Shown here piece by piece: positions 1 through 6,639 of a stretch of DNA of 12,685 bases. The translations under genes and the position numbers were made by a program. The DNA lies in contig WLNN01000022.1 in the NCBI GenBank assembly GCA_009699765.1, positions 1-12,685 of the forward strand, read 5' to 3'. Under the pieces are notes generated by a model. That model saw nothing but the letters and a program-made list of their open reading frames with translations, had not been told where the DNA came from and made no database searches. This DNA comes from Actinomycetota bacterium (lineage in GTDB: Bacteria > Actinomycetota > Actinomycetes > Nanopelagicales > Nanopelagicaceae). The first letter of the stretch is position 1; every line of letters starts with the position of its first letter.

Positions 1-1
1 A

Positions 2-1132
2 TCTGTCAGGGTTTACATTGAATACGGCTATAGCAAGAGCACAATTTCTGGAAAAACTTCAACGCTTAATATTTCTAAAGGCTCAACGCAGAACATATCT
101 TTATCAAATCTGAAGGCAAATTCCTTGGTTTATTACAAAGTAAAATATGCCGTTGGAGCGAGCCAAAAATACTCATCGCTTACACAAAGGAGCGTCAAAA
201 CGGCCAACGCCGAAGTACTTTCTTCAACAACATTTGCAATCCAAGCAGATCCTCACATGGATGATAATTCAAGCGCGGATGTCTATGAAAGCACTCTGAA
301 TCAGATTGTTGCAGCATCTCCTGCATTCTTAATGGATCTTGGAGATATTTTCATGGTCGACAAACTACCGAACAAGAGTGAGGGAAATATTCGAGGTCGG
401 TTTGAACTAATGAAGGGGTATTACCAAAAGCTAGGAAGTATTCCGCTGAAAATATGCCTAGGTAACCATGATGGAGAGCTGGGTTACAGCAGCTTTAACA
501 CCAAGAAATATCGAAAAGAGTACTTCCCTGAGCAAACAGGAGAGCTCGCCTATTACTCATTTACTGGCCTAGACCAATTACACGTAGTACTAGATCCATT
601 TACCTACACAATGAAGAATCCAACACCAGCGGGCTGGGAATGGACCCTCGGAAAAACTCAATACGACTGGCTAGTCGAAACTTTGAAGAATTCAAAGGAG
701 AGGCATAAGTTCATTTATATTCACCATTTATTAGTTGGCGATCCAACCTCTCGAGGAGGCGTGGAAATCGCTATGAAAAATGAGTGGGGTGGCAAGAATA
801 ATGATGGAACATTTGGTTTTGAAACAAATCGACCTGGATGGGGTAAGCCGATACATCAGCTGTTGCTTGACTATAAAGTTGGGTTTGTTTTCAAGGGACA
901 CGATCACCTTTACGTGAAGCAGGAACTTGATGGAATTATTTATCAAACCGTTCCGCAACCGAGTCATCCTGGCAATAAAATTAATGTAAATCAATATGGC
1001 TATACATCCGGAAAGGGTGTTGGCGGATCTGGATTCTTAAAAGTTTCTACAAGTGGAAATCAAGCAAAAGTTGATTTCATCTTGTATGACGGGCAAGTAG
1101 GCGATACTTACGTTAGGACCTTTGAACAGTGA
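2..1132 (+). CDS. Calcineurin-like metallophosphoesterase with Fn3-like N-terminal region (5' truncated)
   Basis: The reading frame is open from base 2 to the TGA at 1130-1132, giving 376 visible residues; the true start lies upstream of the window. A TTG at 125 could be taken as a start, but the frame continues before it with beta-rich sequence (VRVYIEYGYS, then NISLSNLKANS and VYYKVKYAV) like the Fn3/purple-acid-phosphatase N-terminal domain, so I treat it as internal. The metallophosphoesterase core follows in order: D-x-H (ADPHMD, D83/H85 of the visible fragment), GD (LGDIF, about 114-115), GNHD (about 154-157), HH (IYIHHLL, about 241-242) and GHDH (299-302). These are the metal-ligand and catalytic blocks of the calcineurin-like fold, so phosphoester hydrolysis is likely; the substrate is unknown. 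GD is followed by IF, not xxY, so it is not a typical purple acid phosphatase. Any signal peptide is off the window. It overlaps the next gene by four bases, implying translational coupling. Confidence 0.88.
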   Translation, partial: SVRVYIEYGYSKSTISGKTSTLNISKGSTQNISLSNLKANSLVYYKVKYAVGASQKYSSLTQRSVKTANAEVLSSTTFAIQADPHMDDNSSADVYESTLNQIVAASPAFLMDLGDIFMVDKLPNKSEGNIRGRFELMKGYYQKLGSIPLKICLGNHDGELGYSSFNTKKYRKEYFPEQTGELAYYSFTGLDQLHVVLDPFTYTMKNPTPAGWEWTLGKTQYDWLVETLKNSKERHKFIYIHHLLVGDPTSRGGVEIAMKNEWGGKNNDGTFGFETNRPGWGKPIHQLLLDYKVGFVFKGHDHLYVKQELDGIIYQTVPQPSHPGNKINVNQYGYTSGKGVGGSGFLKVSTSGNQAKVDFILYDGQVGDTYVRTFEQ

Positions 1133-2280
1133 GAAGACTTGTTGCTCAAGCAATTTCGATACTCGTGATAGCGGTACCTTCGCCCACGCACGCAGTTGTA
1201 GGTAAGAGCATCGCCTTTCAAGCTGAAGTATGGGCTGATAATTGGTTTGCGCTCTATGTGAATGGAAAGAAAGTGGGCGAAGATTCAGTTCCGATAACCA
1301 CTGAAAAATCATTTAATAGCGAGAAAATCAAATTCTCTGCCACCTATCCATTAACTATTGCGGTAATCGCTAAGGACTTTACTGAAAATGCTTCAGGACT
1401 CGAGTACATCGGAAAGTCCAATCAGCAGATTGGAGATGCAGGGATAATCCTTCAGATTAGAGAGGTTGTTTCTGATCGAGTTATCGCCAAAACTGCGCAT
1501 GACTGGAGAGTTCTTGCAGTCAGCAAAGCTCCTCTCAACCCTGAGTGTGTGACATCCACCAACCCAAGCAATGACTGCAAATCATCAAATACGAAGATGC
1601 CCTCTGCATGGTCTTCTCCTAGTTATAAGGACACATCATGGAAGTTTGCAACTGAGTTCTCCAAAGAGACAGTAGGAGTAAAAGATGGATACTTTGATTT
1701 CACTTGGACCCCTTCTGCATCGCTGATTTGGTCTTCAGATCTGAAGCTAGACAACATAATTCTTCTTCGCAAAGTAATAAAGGCGGCACCAACAGTCGCG
1801 ACTTCCAAATCTCTTATGTTGAGTAGCCCCGATTTCAAGGATGGTGGGGCGCTTCCAAAAGACTTCACTTGTGATGGGAACGGGATATCGCCATCATTTA
1901 GCTGGTCCAATGTTCCGGCCAATGCTCAATCTCTTGTACTGATTATGGACACGATCCCCGGCCCATTGCGTCCCGGCGAAGTGGAAGTCGAAAAACATTT
2001 CTATTTCACTGTTTTTAACATACCCAAAACAGCAACAGCCATTTCTGCGGGTGCTACAAATATCGGAACACTTGGGCAAAATTTCCAAGGCAAAACTCTC
2101 GGATATGCACCCCCATGCTCACAAGGCTCTGGCTCCAAGAAGTACTCGACATATTTATATGCGTTAACTTCAAAGCTAACAATCTCCCCCCAAGACGCAA
2201 CTGAGGGAAATTTACTTAATGCAATGACAGGATATGTGATTTCTTCCGCACAGCTTGATGTATTTTATTCTCGCGCATAA
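1129..2280 (+). CDS. Secreted protein: uncharacterised beta-rich N-terminal domain plus PEBP (YbhB/YbcL-like) domain
   Basis: 383 residues from a GTG start that shares GTGA with the stop of the upstream phosphoesterase gene. The start is supported by the Sec signal peptide it yields: two arginines at 2-3, a hydrophobic stretch (LVAQAISILVIAV) and a likely cleavage after A22 (PTHA). Residues about 24-215 form a beta-rich region (FALYVNGKKVGED, later IGDAGIILQI) that looks like a galactose-binding or jelly-roll domain; this is an impression, not a family match. Residues about 228-383 match the bacterial PEBP family: FTCDGNGISPSFSW (246-259), SLVLIMD (268-274), FNIP (296-299), GYAPPC (325-330), KYSTYLYAL (338-346). 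The ligand-pocket positions differ from the usual pattern: DPDAP is replaced by TIPGP, the HW before the NIP block aligns with Y292-F293, and GxHR reads GSKK. Family members have been linked to phospholipid or other anion binding, but most bacterial ones have no known function. Ligand binding here is uncertain. Confidence 0.82.
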   Translation: MRRLVAQAISILVIAVPSPTHAVVGKSIAFQAEVWADNWFALYVNGKKVGEDSVPITTEKSFNSEKIKFSATYPLTIAVIAKDFTENASGLEYIGKSNQQIGDAGIILQIREVVSDRVIAKTAHDWRVLAVSKAPLNPECVTSTNPSNDCKSSNTKMPSAWSSPSYKDTSWKFATEFSKETVGVKDGYFDFTWTPSASLIWSSDLKLDNIILLRKVIKAAPTVATSKSLMLSSPDFKDGGALPKDFTCDGNGISPSFSWSNVPANAQSLVLIMDTIPGPLRPGEVEVEKHFYFTVFNIPKTATAISAGATNIGTLGQNFQGKTLGYAPPCSQGSGSKKYSTYLYALTSKLTISPQDATEGNLLNAMTGYVISSAQLDVFYSRA

Positions 2281-2316
2281 AAGTCCTATCTCTAGTCTCT
2301 AGGGCGATTCATCTTT

Positions 2317-2322
2317 TATACT
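2317..2322 (+). promoter_or_regulatory. Probable -10 box of a leaderless promoter for the SRPBCC gene
   Basis: TATACT sits with exactly six bases between its end and the ATG at 2329, so transcription would start at or next to the A of the start codon. The 15 bases before the ATG are nearly all T/A/C with no purine-rich Shine-Dalgarno sequence, which fits leaderless initiation, common in actinobacteria. No convincing -35 box is seen 16-18 bases upstream. Confidence 0.6.
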
Positions 2323-2328
2323 TTATAC

Positions 2329-2811
2329 ATGACTGAAAAGAAGGTTCGCTCCGAGATTCTCGAAACTGGTAATCCTAAGATTAAATCTGCACGAATTATT
2401 ATTCAGGCACAACCATCAGCAGTTTTCTCTATTCTTAATAATCCTAAGAGACATAGAGAGATTGACGGAAGTGCAACCATCACAGCGAATATAAGCGGAC
2501 CTGATGAATTAACCCTTGGTTCCAAATTTGGGATGAAGATGCACCTTGGCATCAATTATCAAATTCTTAACATAGTTGTTGAGTATAAGAAGGATGAGCT
2601 AATTGCTTGGCGACATCTCGGTAGATGGAGATGGCGATACGAGCTAGTCGATCTTGGAAATGGCTCAACCGAGGTAACTGAGACTTTCGATGGCACGTAC
2701 GCTCCGGGAATTGCACAGATATGGCTAAACTTTCGTAAGGCTTATCCGTGGACTCAGCTAGCAGTTGCAAAAACTTTAGTTCGCCTGAAGGAAGTGGCTG
2801 AAGCTAAATAA
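2329..2811 (+). CDS. SRPBCC-superfamily (START-like / polyketide cyclase-type) protein
   Basis: 160 residues, the usual length for a single SRPBCC domain. From about residue 20 the pattern is typical: IIIQAQPSAVFSILNNPKRH (a beta strand, then the helix-turn of a helix-grip fold), a middle stretch of strands (SKFGMKMHLG), then IAWRHLGRWRWRYELV and STEVTETFDG, which is very like the cyclase/dehydrase-like proteins widespread in Actinobacteria. A long C-terminal helix (residues 127-158) closes the fold. Members bind hydrophobic ligands in a cavity, and no catalytic residue can be assigned. No signal peptide or membrane segment, so probably cytoplasmic. It appears to be transcribed alone from the leaderless promoter at 2317-2322. 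It converges with the kinase gene, with four bases between the stop codons. Function unknown. Confidence 0.85.
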   Translation: MTEKKVRSEILETGNPKIKSARIIIQAQPSAVFSILNNPKRHREIDGSATITANISGPDELTLGSKFGMKMHLGINYQILNIVVEYKKDELIAWRHLGRWRWRYELVDLGNGSTEVTETFDGTYAPGIAQIWLNFRKAYPWTQLAVAKTLVRLKEVAEAK

Positions 2812-2815
2812 TTGT

Positions 2816-3934
2816 TTAGCGCTGAACTCGGGCACTTCCGCCGCCGGCGAGTTTTTCAACCTCTGCACGGCTAGCCATTGATGTATCTCCTGGGGTAGTC
2901 ATAGCAATTGCGCCGTGAGCTGCCCCAAGATTTACTGAGTTCTGCAAGCTTTGCTCTGACAACAACCCAAAGACCAAACCTGAAGCAAAACTATCTCCAC
3001 CGCCAACGCGATCCCAGATTTCTAGACTCTTCCATTTTCTGGATTCCACTAAGCCGGTTTCTCGTGACCATGCGATTGCTGACCAATCGTTATCACTAGC
3101 CGAATTAACTGATCGCAGGGTTGTTGCAATAACTTTAAAGTTTGGAAAAACGCTTACTGCATCTTCAATCATTGTCTGAAATCCGTCAATCTCAAGATTA
3201 GTAAAATTGGCATCCATGCCTTTAACCGAAAAGCCAAGTGCTTCGATAAAGTCTTCTTCGTTACCAATCATGACATCTACATATTTGGCTAGCCGACGGT
3301 TTACTTCTTGAGCTTTCTCTTTTCCTCCAATATCCTGCCAAAGACTTGGCCGGAAATTCAGGTCGTAAGAAATTATCGTTCCATTTTTACGCGCAGAAAT
3401 CATCGCCTCTTCGACTACATCTGGAGTCGAATCCGAAAGTGCTGCAAAGATTCCTCCGGTGTGAAACCAGCGAACTCCTAATTCTCCAAATATGTGATCC
3501 CAGTCAATATCGCCTTTTTTCAACTGCGATACAGCAGTGTGACCGCGATCAGAAACACCAAGGGCTCCTCTTACGCCAAATCCGCGCTCGGTGAAATTCA
3601 GTCCATTTCTTACTTTACGTCCCACTCCGTCGTATTTTTCCCACTTGATAAACCTTGGATCGACTCCACCTTGAAGGATTAGGTCCTCAATAAGAAGTCC
3701 AACATCATTCTGTGCCAGTGCAGAAACAATCGCAGTTTTATATCCGAAAACTTTTCGCAGCCCGCGGATAACGTTGTACTCTCCCCCACCCTCCCATGCA
3801 TCAAAGTGCCTAGCAGTGCGAATACGAGTATTTCCTGGATCAAGTCGAAGCATAACTTCACCCAAAGCAAGAGCAGCAAATTCGCATTTCTCGCTGGACT
3901 TGATTTCCAAAATGTTATTCAAAAGTGACCCCAA
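2816..3934 (-). CDS. kdgK: 2-keto-3-deoxygluconate kinase (PfkB/ribokinase family)
   Basis: 372 residues of a PfkB-family sugar kinase. Key blocks: LALGEVMLRLDPG (22-34), the usual opening of KDG kinases; WEGGGEYNV (47-55), substrate-binding region; SYDLNFRPSLW (189-199); GNEED (224-228); and the PfkB signature DRVGGGDSFASG (308-319) with catalytic base D314 and the anion-hole glycines before it. The predicted reaction is ATP-dependent phosphorylation of 2-keto-3-deoxygluconate (or the galacto epimer) to the 6-phosphate in the cytoplasm. It starts two bases after the aldolase stop and three genes after a sugar-acid dehydratase, which fixes the role better than sequence alone: PfkB members of this shape also include fructokinases. 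The start is a TTG with no clear ribosome-binding site, giving about 20 residues before the conserved opening; in-frame TTGs at residues 5 and 9 are alternatives, so the exact N-terminus is open. Confidence 0.85.
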   Translation of the reverse strand: MGSLLNNILEIKSSEKCEFAALALGEVMLRLDPGNTRIRTARHFDAWEGGGEYNVIRGLRKVFGYKTAIVSALAQNDVGLLIEDLILQGGVDPRFIKWEKYDGVGRKVRNGLNFTERGFGVRGALGVSDRGHTAVSQLKKGDIDWDHIFGELGVRWFHTGGIFAALSDSTPDVVEEAMISARKNGTIISYDLNFRPSLWQDIGGKEKAQEVNRRLAKYVDVMIGNEEDFIEALGFSVKGMDANFTNLEIDGFQTMIEDAVSVFPNFKVIATTLRSVNSASDNDWSAIAWSRETGLVESRKWKSLEIWDRVGGGDSFASGLVFGLLSEQSLQNSVNLGAAHGAIAMTTPGDTSMASRAEVEKLAGGGSARVQR

Positions 3935-3936
3935 AC

Positions 3937-4596
3937 TTAACTAGAAAGCGATTTGATATAAGAGACCGCTTCACGAGTTAATGAAGTAATTGCTGAGAAA
4001 TCTCTACTCGCCAATAGCTTTTCATTTACAATCCAAGAGCCGCCAACTGCTAAAACTTGTGGAACTGCGAAATAGGAATCAACATTTGAAAGATTTATCC
4101 CACCTGTAGGAATGAACTTCATATCGTGGAACGGTGCGACTACTGCCTTTAAATACTGTGCGCCCCCGAGAGCTTCTGCTGGGAAGAATTTCAATTCGTT
4201 AAAACCCAAATCTCGAGCTCGCTGAATTTCAGTGGGAGTCGCAACTCCAGGAAAATATGGCACAGCAGAGCGATCACATTCATCTACGACTGCAAGGCTA
4301 AGCCCCGGAGAAACCATAAATTGAGCACCAGCCGATTGGGCTTGGTCTGCATCTCCGGGTGATAAGACTGTTCCTGCTCCAACACAAAAATCAGGGTCTT
4401 CAGAGATAATTCGAATGATTTTTAGCGCATTAGGTGTTCGTAGTGTTATTTCGGCAGTGTAAACACCACCCTCTTTTAGCGCTTCGCGAAGCGGCTCTGC
4501 CTGACTAACATCGTTGATGATGACAACTGGCATTAACTTTTGTTTTGCAATGGCGAACATCGATCGCCCCGGAATATTCATGCTCAGATAGGTCAT
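3937..4596 (-). CDS. eda: KDPG-type aldolase (2-keto-3-deoxy-6-phosphogluconate aldolase, Eda/DgoA family)
   Basis: 219 residues from the ATG at 4596, which lies one base after the stop of the dehydratase gene and gives the usual family length. An in-frame extension to 4644 exists but would lie inside the dehydratase gene. The class I aldolase motifs are all present (numbering from 4596): AEITLRT with the conserved Glu49 and Arg53, GAGTVLSP (73-80), FMVSPG (93-98), PYFPGVATPTEI (113-124), LKFFPAE with the Schiff-base Lys136, and the phosphate-binding PTGGI (163-167). It should cleave a 6-phospho-2-keto-3-deoxy-hexonate to pyruvate and glyceraldehyde 3-phosphate. Sequence alone does not separate the gluco (Eda) from the galacto (DgoA) version. 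Its place between a dehydratase and the KDG kinase, with gaps of one and two bases, indicates one transcript and one pathway. Confidence 0.92.
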   Translation of the reverse strand: MTYLSMNIPGRSMFAIAKQKLMPVVIINDVSQAEPLREALKEGGVYTAEITLRTPNALKIIRIISEDPDFCVGAGTVLSPGDADQAQSAGAQFMVSPGLSLAVVDECDRSAVPYFPGVATPTEIQRARDLGFNELKFFPAEALGGAQYLKAVVAPFHDMKFIPTGGINLSNVDSYFAVPQVLAVGGSWIVNEKLLASRDFSAITSLTREAVSYIKSLSS

Positions 4597-4597
4597 T

Positions 4598-5728
4598 TTA
4601 TACTCGAGGTAGCAAACCGAACTGTTCGCGCGCACTCGGAGCAAGTGTTACACCAATTCCTGGTTGATCGTTAGAGATGACGCGTCCATCTTTCACATTG
4701 AGTGGATTGGTAAGGAAACCTTCCCAACCTAATCCCCCGTAAGCATCCACTTCAATAAGTGGCGCATTATCACAACTCAAAATCACGTTGAGGCCTGCAG
4801 CTAATCCGATGCCCGTTCCTGAAGAACACGCAATATGTGGAACCAGCTTGAGGTTCCAAGAACTAGCCATATCACCAATTCTCTTAAGTTCAGAGATTCC
4901 GCCAACGCTTGCAGCATCTGGCTGAATGTAATCAAATGGCAGTCTTGCCATTAAATCAATGTACTCATAACGAGTAAGCAAACTTTCGCCGCCAGCCAAT
5001 GGCAAATCAACTCTATCTGCCAACCAAGAATGATCATTTATGTATTGGGAAAGGCTGTGCGACATGATTGGTTCTTCTAGCCAGAAAACACCAAGATCTT
5101 GAAATTCTTTCGCAAGCGCAAGTGCGCCTCTGCGGTCATAACACATATTGGCATCGACCATAAGATCAATTGAATTACCTACAGCTAATCTGACATCAGA
5201 TACCAAGCTAACAGCACTCTTTATATTGCCATCAACGCGTAATTTAATTGCCGTATATCCATTTTCGACCGACTGTATTGCTTCTTGAACTGCCAAATCT
5301 GGGCGCTTGAAAGACGGCGCATAATAAGCGCGCACTGAACTTTGAGCTGTTCCAAGAAGTCGATGAACCGGCTGAGATGTTATTTTCCCAAGGAGATCCC
5401 ACAAGGCGATATCAATTCCACTTAATGCGTATGTCTCAATACCTCTACGGCCCCACATATGCGTTGCGCGCATCATGTCATGCCAAAGTGCGGAGATATC
5501 TTGTGGGTCGCGACCAACAATCATGGGCCCTAATTGATTATTGATTAATGGACCGACTGTTGAGAAGTACTCAGATGAGAATCCCGCTTCGCCTATTCCA
5601 ATTAGCCCTTCATCGGTTCTTACCTCAACTATGACGCCGCCCTTTGTGCTTACTGACATCGCGCCCCATTGGAGGTTCTCTTCCAGTGGTAAACCAACTG
5701 GATAGGCTACAACGCTCTCGATCTTCAT
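4598..5728 (-). CDS. Enolase-superfamily sugar-acid dehydratase (mandelate racemase/muconate-lactonising-like)
   Basis: 376 residues with the two-domain layout of the mandelate-racemase subgroup: capping domain (1-125) and beta-barrel. Visible active-site residues: K162-L-R164 on the second strand (K-x-K in many members), metal ligands D192 (VDAN), E218/E219 (LEEP) and E248 (AGGES), the D271-H298 pair (IQPDAA and VPHIACSSG), and E326 (LIEVDAYG). The His-Asp pair plus Lys is the machinery for removing an alpha proton from a sugar acid and losing water. Neighbouring kinase and aldolase imply that the product is a 2-keto-3-deoxy-hexonate, so an aldonate (gluconate, galactonate or similar) is the likely substrate; it lacks the His-containing second-metal-region motif of DgoD, so it is not a simple galactonate dehydratase orthologue. 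ATG start with GGAG at 5738-5741, nine bases upstream. First gene of the three-gene sub-block after the 150-base gap. Confidence 0.88.
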   Translation of the reverse strand: MKIESVVAYPVGLPLEENLQWGAMSVSTKGGVIVEVRTDEGLIGIGEAGFSSEYFSTVGPLINNQLGPMIVGRDPQDISALWHDMMRATHMWGRRGIETYALSGIDIALWDLLGKITSQPVHRLLGTAQSSVRAYYAPSFKRPDLAVQEAIQSVENGYTAIKLRVDGNIKSAVSLVSDVRLAVGNSIDLMVDANMCYDRRGALALAKEFQDLGVFWLEEPIMSHSLSQYINDHSWLADRVDLPLAGGESLLTRYEYIDLMARLPFDYIQPDAASVGGISELKRIGDMASSWNLKLVPHIACSSGTGIGLAAGLNVILSCDNAPLIEVDAYGGLGWEGFLTNPLNVKDGRVISNDQPGIGVTLAPSAREQFGLLPRV

Positions 5729-5814
5729 TCTCTACTTCTCCAATTCCCTTTTAGTAATTCTTCATGTCCTTGCATGCTCTTAAAAAATCAATTCTCAGAA
5801 ACTAACCTGCAAAT

Positions 5815-5832
5815 TGGTGGGTTTATCCACCA
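5815..5832. repeat. Inverted repeat TGGTGG-6-CCACCA in the 150-base intergenic gap
   Basis: A six-base perfect inverted repeat with a six-base spacer lies 87 bases upstream of the dehydratase ATG, in the longest gene-free stretch of the window (5729-5878). Read on the minus strand it is not followed by a T-run, so it is not a factor-independent terminator for the upstream oxidoreductase genes. An operator is possible; no clear -10/-35 pair could be fixed around it. The rest of the gap shows only the palindrome at 5836-5849 and the ribosome-binding site near 5740. Confidence 0.4.
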
Positions 5833-5835
5833 CTC

Positions 5836-5849
5836 AACTGAATTCAGTT
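5836..5849. repeat. 14-base perfect palindrome AACTGAATTCAGTT
   Basis: A perfect, spacerless dyad three bases from the preceding inverted repeat and about 30 bases downstream of the subunit-3 stop codon. Its length and symmetry fit a binding site for a dimeric regulator; the GntR/FCD protein encoded at 9627-10367 is the only candidate in view. The same 14-mer was not noticed elsewhere in the window. Confidence 0.4.
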
Positions 5850-5878
5850 AGCAAGCAAAGATTTGTAAGACTACTTTT

Positions 5879-6616
5879 TTAGTTGTAAATTCCTTCAGAC
5901 TTAATTGGTACAGGAAAATCACTTTGATTAGCTAGAACTGGAATCAAGTCGCCCCAGTTGTATTCACCAGTGAATTTATCTGCCGTCGTATAAGTACCGT
6001 CCATGGTGTCTTTTAAACTCTTTGGGCCATCAAAACCAATTACTTTCCAACCCATGTGATCTTTATTGCCACCATAAACAGGGTCTGCATAAAAACCTTG
6101 CTTAACATGAAGACAGATTGCTGGCCAAAATGGAAGGCCGTCATCTGAAACAAATTGGAAGAAGGTGGTTGCAGGTTCTGTCGTTCCAAGGTTTACGGCG
6201 CCAGGTTTTGGTTGGCCGGAGACCTTTACGAGAACTGCATCTTGAGAATCGTTATCCAAAGCAACGAATTTCTTTGAATAACTGCTCGCGCTGACTTCGT
6301 CAACAAGGCGCAATCCCTCTCGATAAACATTCTGCAAGTCAGTGATTCGAGCACGCCATGAGTGAGCATGCTTTCCATCAATTTCTAAGAATCCACTGCC
6401 GTCTGCCGAGGCGAAAATATAACTAATTCCCGATAGATAGCGATCGATAAAGACAACAGCTCTAGCTTCTTTAGCACCTGGGTCGTGATCAGTAGGAATG
6501 ATTCGCGCAGCGATCGCTTCGACTGTATCCCATTCGTGCTTTGTGAAAAAGAGCGGTTCATTTGAATCTGGATTGACAGGTTCGAGAATTGTCTTCCAGT
6601 CTGCTTTTGAACTCAT
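5879..6616 (-). CDS. Gluconate 2-dehydrogenase subunit 3-like protein, without signal peptide
   Basis: 245 residues matching the small-subunit family that partners GMC flavoproteins. The N-terminal hallmark is at 22-60 (LFFTKHEWDTVEAIAARII, then PTD and FIDRYL), and the C-terminal one at 168-196 (CLHVKQGFYADPVYGG and GWKVIGFDG). In characterised gluconate and glucoside dehydrogenases this subunit carries a Tat signal that takes the complex to the periplasm. Here the conserved domain begins at residue 22, after only MSSKADWKTILEPVNPDSNE, so there is no room for one. The ATG at 6616 has a strong ribosome-binding site (AAGGAAAGG) about eight bases upstream. It follows the GMC gene by 23 bases, so the two are almost surely co-translated partners. 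The subunit is usually needed for activity or stability of the flavoprotein; it has no catalytic residues of its own that I can name. Confidence 0.88.
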   Translation of the reverse strand: MSSKADWKTILEPVNPDSNEPLFFTKHEWDTVEAIAARIIPTDHDPGAKEARAVVFIDRYLSGISYIFASADGSGFLEIDGKHAHSWRARITDLQNVYREGLRLVDEVSASSYSKKFVALDNDSQDAVLVKVSGQPKPGAVNLGTTEPATTFFQFVSDDGLPFWPAICLHVKQGFYADPVYGGNKDHMGWKVIGFDGPKSLKDTMDGTYTTADKFTGEYNWGDLIPVLANQSDFPVPIKSEGIYN

Positions 6617-6639
6617 TGTGCTTTCCTTTCCTTGAATTC

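Noticed and set aside
125..127. TTG at 125 as the start of the metallophosphoesterase
   Set aside because: The frame stays open to the window edge and the upstream residues continue a beta-rich Fn3-like domain, so the gene is truncated by the window, not started there.
2289..2302. Tandem direct repeat TCTCTAG x2 upstream of the SRPBCC gene
   Set aside because: Two copies of seven bases are expected by chance often enough, and their position does not match a -35 box or known operator spacing.
3346..3682. Plus-strand open frames opposite the KDG kinase
   Set aside because: Fully antisense to a well-supported gene; no conserved motif and no plausible translation start signals.
4597..4644. Longer N-terminus for the KDPG aldolase starting at 4644
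   Set aside because: It would overlap the dehydratase gene by 47 bases, adds residues not found in the family, and the ATG at 4596 fits family length.
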